From Streptomyces luteolus (GTDB lineage: Bacteria > Actinomycetota > Actinomycetes > Streptomycetales > Streptomycetaceae), in contig NZ_JASCIS010000016.1 of assembly GCF_029968015.1 (NCBI RefSeq), positions 111,372-175,371 of the forward strand: a stretch of 64,000 bases of DNA. The letters are read 5' to 3'. The notes below the pieces were generated by a model that made no database searches, was not told the origin of the DNA, and saw nothing but the letters and a program-made list of their open reading frames with translations. Shown piece after piece: positions 16,025-24,764 of this stretch (the stretch's first letter is position 1; each line of letters starts with the position of its first letter). The position numbers and the translations under genes were made by a program.

Positions 16025-18352
16025 TCAGACCGGCGATCTTCTCAGGTCGGCCGGTGTCTCCGGTGCCGAACTCCCCGCCGCCACGCGGTCGAAGAGCTGC
16101 TCCGTGTCGGTGAGCAGATAGGCCTGCGCCTCGCCGACGTGGAAGTACATCCCGTGCAACGTGAGCCGCCCGTCGGCAACCCCCCGCCGTACCGAATCGT
16201 GCTGCCGCAGATGCTCCAGCTGCTGCACCACATTGGTCAGGCACAGCTGCTCCGCCGCGTCCGCGGGCGCCCGCCCCGCGATCCGGGCCCACGCCTGACC
16301 CTTGTCGGCCATCCGCTCCAGGCTCGGCCGCCCGTGCCGCAGCCAGCGCCGCAGGGGTGTCTGCCCGCCTTCGGCAGGGGAGCTGAGAAGCGCCTGCATC
16401 GCGCCGCACCCGGAGTGCCCGCACACGGTGATCGACTCGACCTTCAGCACCTCCACGGCGTACTCGATCGCCGCCGCCACCGAGTCGTCCCCGTTCTCCG
16501 ACCCCGGCAGGGGGACGAGATTGCCGACGTTGCGCACCACGAACAGGTCACCCGGGCCGCTGGACGTGATCATCGACGTCACCAGGCGGGAGTCCGCGCA
16601 GGTCAGGAAGAGCTGCGAGGGCTGCTGCCCCTCCCGCGCGAGCCGCGCCAGCTCGCTGCGCACCAGCGGCGCGGTGTTGCGCTGGAACGAGCTGATGCCG
16701 TCGGCGAGGCTCTGTCCGCTGCGCGCCACCTCCGTCGACTCGTGGCAGCTGTGGTTGCGCCATGCCGTCCAGGGGCGGCAGCAGGAGTGCGCCGCGGACG
16801 CGGGCTCCGCGATCCGGCCGCCGGACCGCCCGGTCAGCGTGACCCTTCCGCCGTGCGAGGTGTGCCCGTCCTGCCAGTTCTGCAACGTCTCGTACGCGGC
16901 GTGGTCCATGAAGGAACCGTCCAGTTCCACGATGGTGTCGGCCTTGTGGGGGACGTGGTGCAGCGCGCGCGTCAGCCGGGGCACCGCGAGGAAGGTCAAC
17001 TGGCCCCGCACGTGCACCCGGTGGGTGCCGTCGTGCTCCTCGTGGGTGATCCGCGTACGGGTGAGGCGGTGCAGCGCGACCCCGACGGCGACGGCGATGC
17101 CGAGGGCGACTCCCTCCAGGACGCCGAGCAGGACGACGCCGAGCGTGGTGACGCAGTAGACGAGGACTTCCCGGTGACGGGTCACCGTACGGATGTGGTT
17201 GATGCTGACCATCCGGATGCCGACAGCCATGACCAGTGCGGCGAGTGACGCGAGCGGGATCAGCTCGATGGCGGCGACCAGCGCGAAGGCGGCCACGGCG
17301 ATCCATGCGCCGTGCAGCATCGTGGAGTTGCGGCCGACGGCGCCCGCGCTGACGTTGGCCGTGCTGCGCACCGCGACCCCGGCAACCGGCAGGCCGCCGA
17401 GCGCCCCGGAGGTCACGTTGGACAGGCCCTGGCCGAACAACTCCCGGTCCAGGTCGGCGCGTCGCGGCGGATTCGTGTCGTCCGAGCGCCCGGCGGTCAG
17501 CTTGTCCACGGCGACCGCGCCGAGCAGTGACTGCACGCTGCACACGAGCGTGGTGGTGAGTACGGCGGCGACGAGTGCGAGCACGGGCCCTTCGGGCAGG
17601 CCAGCGAGGGCGTGACTCTTCCACGAGGGCAGGTCGACCTTGGGGAGCGTGAGCCCGGCGACCGCCGCGACCGCCGTGGTGCCGGCGACGGCGATCAGCG
17701 GCGCGGGAGCCTTGCGGGCGAGCTGCCCGGCCCGCCCGGGAATCCGGGGCCACAGCAGGATGAGCGCGATGGTCAGCACGCTGATCCCGAAGGCCGCGGG
17801 GTGTACGCGGGCCAACTGGGCGGGCAGTTCACGGAGGTTGTCCAGGACGGAGCTGTGCGGGGTGCCGCCGAGCATGATGTGCACCTGCGCGACCGCGATG
17901 GTGATGCCGATGCCGGCCAGCATGCCGTGCACGATGGCGGGGCTGACGGCCAGCGCCGATCTGGCCACCCGCAGCGCTCCCAGGCCGAGTTGGGCGAGAC
18001 CGGCGCAGATGGTGATGGCGCACGTGGTGCGCCAGCCGAACTGCTGGATCAGATCGGCGGTGACCACGGTGAGCCCCGCGGCCGGACCGCTCACCTGGAG
18101 CGGTGCGCCACCGAAACGGCCGGCCACGAGCCCGCCGACGGCGGCGGCCACGAGGCCGGCCTGAAGCGGCGCCCCGGTGGCGAGGGCGATGCCGAGGGAC
18201 AGCGGCAGTGCGATCAGGAAGACGGCGATCGACGCGGACAGATCGGCACCGGCGATACGGAAGCGGCGCTTGCCGGGTGGCGGTCCGTGGGGCCGGCGGT
18301 CGTCGGCGGGTTCTGCGACGTCGTCGGTGCGGGTGTGGGTGCAGGCAGACAT
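16025..18352 (-). CDS. SulP-family anion transporter fused to beta-carbonic anhydrase
   Basis: 775 residues in one frame. Residues about 30-440 are a SulP transporter (GLVAGRFGGAPLQVSGPAAGL, FGQGLSNVTSGALGGLPVAG), followed by a STAS-like segment near 450-520 (RVHVRGQLTFLAVPRL, TIVELDGSFMDHAAYETLQ). After a Cys/His-rich connector, residues about 545-760 are a complete beta-carbonic anhydrase: zinc ligands Cys585 and Asp587 (TCADSR), His646 and Cys649 (CGHSGCG). Such fusions are thought to import bicarbonate (or another anion) and interconvert it with CO2 at the cytoplasmic face. The physical fusion supports a bicarbonate role over sulfate. It lies alone between acs and a divergent lipoprotein gene. 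Confidence 0.9.
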   Translation of the reverse strand: MSACTHTRTDDVAEPADDRRPHGPPPGKRRFRIAGADLSASIAVFLIALPLSLGIALATGAPLQAGLVAAAVGGLVAGRFGGAPLQVSGPAAGLTVVTADLIQQFGWRTTCAITICAGLAQLGLGALRVARSALAVSPAIVHGMLAGIGITIAVAQVHIMLGGTPHSSVLDNLRELPAQLARVHPAAFGISVLTIALILLWPRIPGRAGQLARKAPAPLIAVAGTTAVAAVAGLTLPKVDLPSWKSHALAGLPEGPVLALVAAVLTTTLVCSVQSLLGAVAVDKLTAGRSDDTNPPRRADLDRELFGQGLSNVTSGALGGLPVAGVAVRSTANVSAGAVGRNSTMLHGAWIAVAAFALVAAIELIPLASLAALVMAVGIRMVSINHIRTVTRHREVLVYCVTTLGVVLLGVLEGVALGIAVAVGVALHRLTRTRITHEEHDGTHRVHVRGQLTFLAVPRLTRALHHVPHKADTIVELDGSFMDHAAYETLQNWQDGHTSHGGRVTLTGRSGGRIAEPASAAHSCCRPWTAWRNHSCHESTEVARSGQSLADGISSFQRNTAPLVRSELARLAREGQQPSQLFLTCADSRLVTSMITSSGPGDLFVVRNVGNLVPLPGSENGDDSVAAAIEYAVEVLKVESITVCGHSGCGAMQALLSSPAEGGQTPLRRWLRHGRPSLERMADKGQAWARIAGRAPADAAEQLCLTNVVQQLEHLRQHDSVRRGVADGRLTLHGMYFHVGEAQAYLLTDTEQLFDRVAAGSSAPETPADLRRSPV

Positions 18353-18737
18353 GGTTCCCGTCTCCTCCGGGGCTACGCGGTCGCTGGGACTGCCCCGGTC
18401 TATGCCGGGGGCATGTGGGGACGCGGCCGTGGGTCACGGCGTACAGCAGCGGGATTCATCAACTCTCGGTAAATGAATCGTAATAGAGAGTAAAGGCTTT
18501 GCCCGGACTTTAGGGGCAAATGGGGCAAGTGTTCACCCCGGAGAGTGATTAGTCATTTAGTACGGCTTGTCGCGCCACCGTGCTCGGGTGGGCGTGCGAC
18601 TTTGGCGACGCCGTCGCTTTTTAGGGCGGATTTTCCGTTTTTGGCGCTTACGCCTTTCAGCCGGAATTCCCGCTGAAGGCCGCCGCGCCGGGCCCTCGCA
18701 CGCCGAAGAATCACGACCCGAAGGAAGAGGTGGGCGG
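18353..18737. promoter_or_regulatory. Divergent promoter region, unusually A+T-rich
   Basis: No gene seen. It separates the SulP fusion from the lipoprotein gene and includes the most A+T-rich stretch nearby (about 18455-18570). Visible structure: inverted TTTGCCC / GGGGCAAA near 18497-18521 and a near-perfect 18-base palindrome, cagccggaattcccgctg (18658-18675), 63 bases before the lipoprotein start. These are candidate operators; no factor can be named. Confidence 0.5.
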
Positions 18738-20030
18738 ATGATGGCCGCCACCAAGAAGCTCGCCGCGGGCGTCGCCGTCGCGGCCTGCGCCGTCACACTC
18801 GCCGGTTGTGGAAGCGGTGAATCCGGCTCCAAGGAAGGCGCCCACGGTCCCAAGAAGGCACAAGCCGCCCCCGCCCCCAAGAGCGCGGTCCGGCTCATCG
18901 GCGACGGATCCACCTCGTACACCGGAGCGCAGCCCAACCTGCCGAAGCCCAAGCGTCTGAAGCCCGGTCAGAAGCCCCCGCAGTTCGTGGTGTTCTCCTG
19001 GGACGGCGCCGGCGAGGACAGTCAGAAGCTGTTCTCGCACTTCCGCAAGGTGGCGAGAGAGAACAACGCCACCATGACGTACTTCCTGAGCGGCGTGTAC
19101 ATGCTCCCCGAGGACAAGAAGGAGCTCTACGACCCGCCGCAGCACGCGTCCGGCAGCTCCGACATCGGCTTCAACGACGCCGAGGGCATCGAGAACACCG
19201 TGACCCAGCTGCGCGGCGCCTGGCTCGAGGGCAACGAGATCGGCACCCACTTCAACGGCCACTTCTGCGGCGAGGGACGCGGCGTCGGCGAGTGGTCCGT
19301 CGACGAGTGGAAGTCCGAGATCAAGCAGGCCAAGTCGTTCGTGAAGCGCTGGAAGACCAACACCGGCAACACCAAGGCCCCCGCCCTACCCTTCGACTAC
19401 GACAAGGAACTCATCGGCGCCCGCACGCCCTGCCTCGAAGGGCAGAAGAACTTCACGCGGGCCGCCCGTGAGCTCGGCTTCCGGTACGACACGAGCGGCG
19501 TCAACAACCAGGTCTGGCCCAAGAAGAAGGAGGGCCTCTGGGACCTGTCCATGCAGCTCGTCCCCGTGCCCGGCCGCGACTTCGAGACGCTGACCATGGA
19601 CTACAACTTCATGGTCAACCAGTCCGGCACCACCTCACAGGGCGACCCCTCCAAGCACGAGTACTGGGGCGACCAGATGCGCGACGGCCTGCTGCAGGGC
19701 TTCGAGCGCGCCTACAACGGCAACCGCGCCCCGCTGATCATCGGCAACCACTTCGAGTCCTGGAACGGCGGCACCTATATGCGTGCCATCGAGGAGACCA
19801 TCGAGCGGGTCTGCACCAAGAAGGAGGTCCGCTGCGTCTCCTTCCGTCAGCTCGCCGACTGGCTGGACGCCCAGGACCCGAAGGTCCTGGAGAAGCTCAC
19901 CACCCTGCCCGTCGGCAAGGCGCCGAAGCAGGGCTGGCCGGCCTTCCTCTCCGACAAGCCCGCTCCGGCGCCCAAGGGCGTACCGGGTGCCCCCGAGGTC
20001 AAGCCGGCTGAGGAGCACTCGAAGGACTGA
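18738..20030 (+). CDS. Secreted polysaccharide-deacetylase-like lipoprotein
   Basis: 430 residues with a lipoprotein signal: Lys-rich start, hydrophobic stretch, lipobox LAGC at about residues 22-25, then a Gly/Ser/Pro linker. The body resembles a polysaccharide deacetylase fold: PQFVVFSWDGAGE early (in place of the usual FxFDDG), EIGTHFNGH for the paired metal histidines, and IIGNHFESWNGG late. The first motif is altered, so catalytic activity is not certain. Two adjacent ATGs (18738, 18741) follow GGAAGAGG. Its last 32 bases overlap the end of the opposite-strand ATPase gene. A cell-wall or exopolysaccharide role is inferred. Confidence 0.8.
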   Translation: MMAATKKLAAGVAVAACAVTLAGCGSGESGSKEGAHGPKKAQAAPAPKSAVRLIGDGSTSYTGAQPNLPKPKRLKPGQKPPQFVVFSWDGAGEDSQKLFSHFRKVARENNATMTYFLSGVYMLPEDKKELYDPPQHASGSSDIGFNDAEGIENTVTQLRGAWLEGNEIGTHFNGHFCGEGRGVGEWSVDEWKSEIKQAKSFVKRWKTNTGNTKAPALPFDYDKELIGARTPCLEGQKNFTRAARELGFRYDTSGVNNQVWPKKKEGLWDLSMQLVPVPGRDFETLTMDYNFMVNQSGTTSQGDPSKHEYWGDQMRDGLLQGFERAYNGNRAPLIIGNHFESWNGGTYMRAIEETIERVCTKKEVRCVSFRQLADWLDAQDPKVLEKLTTLPVGKAPKQGWPAFLSDKPAPAPKGVPGAPEVKPAEEHSKD

Positions 20031-21009
20031 CCTGCGCGGTCTCGGCGATCTCGCGCAGTACGAAATCGGGGTCGACCTGGTCCGCCAGGTCGGCCCCGGT
20101 CCGTTCGTTCCCCCAACTCGCCGCGTTCTTGCGGTGGAAGTGCACCATCTGCCGCGTGTACCGCTCCCAGTCCCTTCGCTCGTACGACGCGTCCGCGACG
20201 TCGAGCATCGTCGCAAGGGCCTCGCGGTTGGCCGACTCCAGGAGTGCGAACCGCGGCGGACGGCCCTTCTCCATCGCCCGCACCCAGTCCGAGTGCCCGA
20301 CCGTCACCAGCAGGTCCTCACCGACCTCCTGGCGCAGGAAGTCGATGTCGTCCTGGCCCTGGACCTTGTTGCCCACGACGCACAGGGAGACCCCGAAGTC
20401 CCGTGCGTACTCCTTGTACTGGCGGTAGACGGAGACACCCTTGCGGGTCGGCTCGGCGACCAGGAACGTCATGTCGAAGCGGGTGAACATGCCGGAGGCG
20501 AACGAGTCGGACCCCGCCGTCATGTCGACCACGACGAACTCGTCGCGGCCGTCCACGAGGTGGTTGAGGCACAGCTCCACGGCGCCCACCTTGGAGTGGT
20601 AGCAGGCGACGCCGAGATCGGACTCCGTGAAGGGGCCTGTGGCCATCAAACGGACGGCGGAGCCGTCGAGTTCCAGGGGGTGCGCACACGCGTCGTAGAC
20701 CGGGTTGTCCTCGCGCACGCGGAGCAGGCGCGAACCGCTGCCCGGCGGCGTGGTCTTGATCATCGTCTCGGCGGAGGCGATCCGCGGGTTGGTGCCGCGC
20801 AGATACTCCTTGATGAGCGGCAGCTGCGCTCCCATCGCGGGCAGCGCGGCGGCCTCCTCGTCGGCTAGGCCGAGGGCGGCGCCCAGGTGCTGGTTGATAT
20901 CGGCGTCGACGGCGACGACGGGCGAACCGGTGGCGGCGAGGTGACGGATGAAGAGCGAGGACAGCGTGGTCTTTCCGCTGCCGCCCTTCCCGACGAAAGC
21001 GATCTTCAT
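19999..21009 (-). CDS. CooC/ParA-like ATPase
   Basis: 336-residue P-loop ATPase beginning MKIAFVGKGGSGKTTLSSLF, with the KGG deviant Walker A of the MinD/ParA class; VDADINQHLGAAL and VVVDMTAGSDSFASG are the switch regions. Length and sequence resemble CooC-type nickel-insertion ATPases, but no CO dehydrogenase gene is seen nearby, so nickel handling is not supported. The start is ATG 21009, with GTG 21015 possible; the open frame reaches 21051 without better support. Divergent from the Fic-like gene 100 bases away; 3' ends overlap the lipoprotein gene by 32 bases. Confidence 0.85.
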   Translation of the reverse strand: MKIAFVGKGGSGKTTLSSLFIRHLAATGSPVVAVDADINQHLGAALGLADEEAAALPAMGAQLPLIKEYLRGTNPRIASAETMIKTTPPGSGSRLLRVREDNPVYDACAHPLELDGSAVRLMATGPFTESDLGVACYHSKVGAVELCLNHLVDGRDEFVVVDMTAGSDSFASGMFTRFDMTFLVAEPTRKGVSVYRQYKEYARDFGVSLCVVGNKVQGQDDIDFLRQEVGEDLLVTVGHSDWVRAMEKGRPPRFALLESANREALATMLDVADASYERRDWERYTRQMVHFHRKNAASWGNERTGADLADQVDPDFVLREIAETAQVSPSSAPQPA

Positions 21010-21111
21010 GTTCACGAAGGGTAGTGCCGTGATCGCTGTGCGCGGTCGCACTACGTGAAGAAGACCACTCCATCGTGGGGCGGCCCGCCGCAGTGCGTAG
21101 GCTGCCTACTT

Positions 21112-21927
21112 ATGGGTACGTCAGCCGATCCGCTCGCCGTGCTCGGCTCGCTGCCGGGCGTCGCCGAGTCCGTGGAGTCCGTGCGCAAGAGTGTCGACCG
21201 GGTCTACGGGCACCGCGTCATGCGCCGCCGCAGCAACGAGATCACCTCTGAGGCGGCACTCCGCGGAGCGCGCGGTTCCGCGGCGCTCTCCGGTGCCGAC
21301 TGGGCACTCGAAGAGGTGCGCAGGCGCACCGACTTCAGCGGCGACGACGAGTCCCGCGCGGTCGGCGCCGCCCTGCGGCTGACCGCGGAGGCCGGGCAGC
21401 TGCTCTCCATCTGGCGTCAGTCGCCGCTGCGCGTGCTCGCGCGTCTGCACCTGGTCGCGGCCGGCGTCCAGGACGACACGGTCGGGCGGCCGCGCCTCGC
21501 CGGTGAGCCGGTCGACGAGCCGGTGGTGGAACTTCCGCTTCCGTCCGCGGACGAGGTGGCGGGCCGTCTCGAAGGCCTCTCGCAGTTGATCATCTCGGGC
21601 AGCGCCGCTCCCGCCCTGGTGACCGCGTCCGTGGTCCACGGTGAGCTGCTCGCCCTGCGCCCCTTCGGCTCGCACAACGGGCTCGTCGCACGCGCGGCGG
21701 CGCGGCTCGTCCTGGTGGGCAGTGGTCTCGACCCGAAGTCGATCTGCCCGGCGGAGGCGGGGCACGCGGAGCTGGGGCGCGCTGCCTATGTGGCGGCGCT
21801 CGACGGCTACGCGGCCGGTACGCCGGAAGGTATGGCGGCGTGGATCGCGCACTGTGGCAAGGCGGTTGAGCTCGGGGCGCGCGAGTCGACCGCTGTCTGT
21901 GAGGCGCTGCAGCGCGGTGCGGCCTGA
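21112..21927 (+). CDS. Fic-fold-like protein with a degenerate Fic motif
   Basis: 271 residues, mostly helical and Ala/Leu-rich. The segment VHGELLALRPFGSHNGLVARAAARL aligns with the Fic signature HPFxxGNGRxxR but replaces the catalytic His by Arg (RPF) and the GNG by SHNG; an upstream helix (SGADWALEEVRRR) could mimic the inhibitory segment. Classic AMPylation therefore looks unlikely and the protein may be a binding or structural member. The start MGTSADPLAVLGSLPG is shared by streptomycete homologues as I recall. It stands divergent from the ParA-like ATPase and may share its promoter region. Confidence 0.65.
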   Translation: MGTSADPLAVLGSLPGVAESVESVRKSVDRVYGHRVMRRRSNEITSEAALRGARGSAALSGADWALEEVRRRTDFSGDDESRAVGAALRLTAEAGQLLSIWRQSPLRVLARLHLVAAGVQDDTVGRPRLAGEPVDEPVVELPLPSADEVAGRLEGLSQLIISGSAAPALVTASVVHGELLALRPFGSHNGLVARAAARLVLVGSGLDPKSICPAEAGHAELGRAAYVAALDGYAAGTPEGMAAWIAHCGKAVELGARESTAVCEALQRGAA

Positions 21928-22001
21928 CGCGAAAACCGGCACCTTATAGAGCCTGATTTCCGGGTGTGCACCGGCGGCTCTCAGAGGTCCTGAACAGGGT
22001 T

Positions 22002-22029
22002 GCGGCGGTACCAGTCCTGGTACCGCCGC
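22002..22029 (+). terminator. Perfect 13-bp hairpin after the Fic-like gene
   Basis: Arms GCGGCGGTACCAG (22002-22014) and CTGGTACCGCCGC (22017-22029) pair completely around a 2-base loop. It lies 75 bases past the Fic-like stop, between convergent genes, and has no T tract. The remaining space, 22030-22340, shows no gene; its A+T-richer part (22225-22310) holds TTGACT at 22226, but no matching -10 is evident. Confidence 0.6.
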
Positions 22030-22340
22030 TGGCATGTCCGCCCAGTTACCAAGCGTCCTCGAAATATTGCCCATCAGGTCGGGGAACTTTGCCCGTTGCC
22101 TGGTGCGGCTGGCCCGTAATCGACGGGTCGACGTCGCGTGGGTGCTTGACGACCATGCTTCGGTCCGTGGGGCCTTCGGTTGCGTTAAAGGTGATCCTCT
22201 CGGATGTCCTTGGTCTCGCGGGCCGTTGACTCCTTTGTACTCCTGTCATGGGTGATGCGAAAGTCCTGGGCTGACTTCTTTACTTTTAGGTTCAAATACG
22301 GGCGAAACGTCCGCTCTGTGGGGCCTCCGAGCGCCCGAAT

Positions 22341-23174
22341 TCAGGAGGCGAGCGAACGCCGCCTACTCGCGAACCAGACAAGGCCGGCGGTGGCCGCGGC
22401 GGCGCCGACCGCGGCCGCGGCGACGAGCGCGGGCCTCGGCGGGGCGGACAGTGACGGCACCCGCTGCTTCAGGCGGACCGGCCGGTGGAAGTCCAGAATC
22501 GGCCACTCTCGGGAGACCGCCTCGCGGCGCAGCGCACGGTCCGGGTTGACCGCGTGCGGGTGGCCGACGGACTCCAGCATCGGCAGGTCCGTCGCCGAGT
22601 CGCTGTACGCGAAACACCGCTCCAGGTCGTACCCCTCGGACTCGGCCAGCTCCCTGATGGCCTCGGCCTTCGTCGGCCCGTACGCGTAGTACTCCACCTC
22701 GCCGGTGAAGCAGCCGTCCTCGCCGACGACCATGCGGGTGGCCACTACTCGGTCCGCGCCCAGGAGTTCACCGATGGGCTCGACGACCTCGGCGCCCGAG
22801 GTGGAGACGATCACGACATCACGGCCGGCCGTGTGGTGCTCCTCAATGAGGGAAGCGGCCTCGTCGTAGATGATCGGGTCGATCAGGTCGTGGAGCGTCT
22901 CGGCGACGATCTCCTTGACCTGTTGCACGTTCCATCCCCGGCAGAGTGCCGAGAGGTATTCGCGCATACGCTCCATCTGGTCGTGATCCGCACCGCCCGC
23001 GAGAAAGACGAACTGGGCGTATGCGGTACGCAGCACGCCTCTGCGGTTGATCAGTCCCCCTTGGTAGAAGGACTTGCTGAACGTGAGCGTGCTCGACTTC
23101 GCAATGACCGTCTTGTCCAGGTCAAAGAAGGCGGCTGTGCGGGGCAAGGAGCGGTTTTCCACACGCCCGAGCAT
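22341..23174 (-). CDS. HAD-superfamily phosphatase with C-terminal membrane helix
   Basis: 277-residue SerB-like HAD protein. Motif I AFFDLDKTVIAKS (nucleophile and acid Asp), motif II VIVSTSGAEV, then YGPTKAEAIREL (Lys) and FAYSDSATDLPMLESVGHPHAVNPD (motif IV), so the active site is complete. A hydrophobic C-terminus (LVAAAAVGAAAATAGLVWFASRRR) anchors it in the membrane. Mycobacteria have the same gene divergent from ssd (Rv3661, recalled), and streptomycete homologues have been called morphological-differentiation-associated. Start ATG 23174 gives the family N-terminus; ATG 23183 is also possible. Confidence 0.88.
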   Translation of the reverse strand: MLGRVENRSLPRTAAFFDLDKTVIAKSSTLTFSKSFYQGGLINRRGVLRTAYAQFVFLAGGADHDQMERMREYLSALCRGWNVQQVKEIVAETLHDLIDPIIYDEAASLIEEHHTAGRDVVIVSTSGAEVVEPIGELLGADRVVATRMVVGEDGCFTGEVEYYAYGPTKAEAIRELAESEGYDLERCFAYSDSATDLPMLESVGHPHAVNPDRALRREAVSREWPILDFHRPVRLKQRVPSLSAPPRPALVAAAAVGAAAATAGLVWFASRRRSLAS

Positions 23175-23310
23175 AGGGGCCAACCATTCGGCGTAAGGTG
23201 TGGCGCGTGGGTTTGCCTGAGAAGGCTCTCGGGTACACCATGGAAGTCACGGATCGTTCGCGACCGTGCTAACCCGGTCTGGCTCCTCCCCCCCCGAGTC
23301 GGACCGTGGG

Positions 23311-23376
23311 GACGACCCCCGCTCTCCCCCCCGGCGGGGGTCGTCGCATGTCCGGGCCCGTTTCGGGCCCTTCTTT
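23311..23376 (+). terminator. Two hairpins, second with a T-rich tail
   Basis: GACGACCCCCGC (23311-23322) pairs with GCGGGGGTCGTC (23334-23345); then GGGCCC (23354-23359) pairs with GGGCCC (23365-23370) and is followed by TTCTTT. Read on the plus strand this looks like an intrinsic terminator, yet no plus-strand gene precedes it: the HAD gene runs the other way. A short non-coding transcript ending here is possible. Confidence 0.5.
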
Positions 23377-23503
23377 CTGCCCGCTTCACGCCGCTCGGTG
23401 CCCGCTTGGCGCCCGAGTGCGGCAGACCAAGATCCGTGACTGTGCGTAGTGGTCGGGCTGCTCTGCGGCAGTTTTCGGTCCGTCACCGGTTTGGGTGACG
23501 GAG

Positions 23504-23550
23504 TTATTCACAACCGCCGAGTTATCCACAGTTCTTGACCAAGATCCACA
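23504..23550. promoter_or_regulatory. DnaA-box-like cluster upstream of ssd-tad operon
   Basis: TTATTCACA (23504-23512) and TTATCCACA (23522-23530, an exact match to the E. coli high-affinity DnaA box), with a weaker GATCCACA at 23543-23550, lie 120-170 bases before ssd. The spacing of the first two is 18 bases. DnaA binding here is inference; the Streptomyces consensus is TTGTCCACA. Confidence 0.5.
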
Positions 23551-23672
23551 CGATTTCCCGCTCCCGCCCATCGTGATTCCAGCCGCGAAGTCCGAGACCC
23601 GTTCATGGGCTCGATCGCGGCCTGCGGGATTCACGACGTTCGCCACGTTTCAAGGGAGAGGGGGGCCGAGTC

Positions 23673-24764
23673 ATGACGGGTTCGATCGCGCATGACCGGG
23701 GGCCGGCCGAAGGAGAAGAGCGGGCCGGACCGCTGATCGTCACCGAGGACGCGCAGTTGCTCGACGACCTGCTGAGGCTGTGTGCCGCGGCGGGTGCGCG
23801 ACCCGAGGTGCACCACGCGGTGCCCGAGCGCGGGGGCGGCTGGGACACGGCGCCACTGGTCCTCGTCGGGGACGACGCGGTGCACCGGGTGCGCGGCGCC
23901 GCACGCCGACGAGGGGTGTGCCTCGTCGGCCACGACCAGGACGATCCGCGGGTCTGGCAGCGGGCCGTGGAGATCGGCGCCGACCATGTGCTGAGGCTTC
24001 CGGACGCCGAGGACTGGCTCGTCGACCGGATCGCCGACGTGGCGGAGGGTGTAGGCCATCCGGCCCTCACCGTCGGCGTGCTCGGCGGCCGGGGCGGCGC
24101 CGGAGCGTCGACGCTCGCCTGCGCCCTCGCGCTGTCGGCGGCGCGAGCAGGGCGGCGCACGATGCTCGTCGACGCGGACCCGCTCGGCGGCGGCTTGGAC
24201 GTCCTGCTCGGCGGCGAGACCGTGAAGGGACTGCGCTGGCCCGCCTTCGCGGAGTCCAAGGGGCGGGTCGGGGCCGGAGCCCTGGAGGAGTCGTTGCCGC
24301 GCCTGCACGACCTGAGGGTGCTCAGCTGGGACCGCGGGGACACCGTGGCGATCCCGCCGGGTGCCATGCGGGCCGTCCTCGCGGCGGCACGCCGGAGGGG
24401 CGGAGCGGTCGTGGTGGACCTGCCGCGCCGCATGGACGACAGCGTCGTGGAGGCGCTGGCCCAGGTGGACCTCGGGCTTCTCGTGGTGCCCGCCGAGCTG
24501 CGCGCGGTGGCGGCAGCGGGCCGGGTCGCGGCAGCGGCGGGAATGGTGCTCCGGGACCTGCGCGCCATCGTCCGCGCCCCGGGCACGGCAGGGCTCGACA
24601 GCGACGAGGTGGCCGGACTGCTCGGCCTGCCGCTGGCCGGTGAGCTGCCCGCCGAGCAAGGCCTCGGACGCGCCGGCGGTCCGCCCGGCGCGGACGCGCG
24701 CAGTGCACTCGCCCGGTTCTGCTCGGCCTTCTGGGCACGCGTTCCCGCGGAGGGCACGTCATGA
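23673..24764 (+). CDS. ssd: Septum-site-determining-like / TadZ-type ATPase
   Basis: 363 residues. An N-terminal receiver-like domain (about 20-120) is followed by a MinD/ParA-like ATPase domain whose P-loop is altered (VLGGRGGAGASTLACAL) but keeps VDADPLGGGLDVLL. This is the layout of actinobacterial Ssd and TadZ/CpaE, which place the Tad pilus machine at its site in the cell; mycobacterial Ssd (Rv3660c, recalled) affects septation. First gene of a tightly coupled operon: its stop overlaps tadA by ATGA (24761-24764). GGGAGAGG precedes ATG 23673. Confidence 0.88.
   Translation: MTGSIAHDRGPAEGEERAGPLIVTEDAQLLDDLLRLCAAAGARPEVHHAVPERGGGWDTAPLVLVGDDAVHRVRGAARRRGVCLVGHDQDDPRVWQRAVEIGADHVLRLPDAEDWLVDRIADVAEGVGHPALTVGVLGGRGGAGASTLACALALSAARAGRRTMLVDADPLGGGLDVLLGGETVKGLRWPAFAESKGRVGAGALEESLPRLHDLRVLSWDRGDTVAIPPGAMRAVLAAARRRGGAVVVDLPRRMDDSVVEALAQVDLGLLVVPAELRAVAAAGRVAAAAGMVLRDLRAIVRAPGTAGLDSDEVAGLLGLPLAGELPAEQGLGRAGGPPGADARSALARFCSAFWARVPAEGTS

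Noticed and set aside
19999..21009. Nickel/CO dehydrogenase maturation system
   Set aside because: The ATPase resembles CooC, but no CO dehydrogenase, hydrogenase or nickel transporter gene is nearby.
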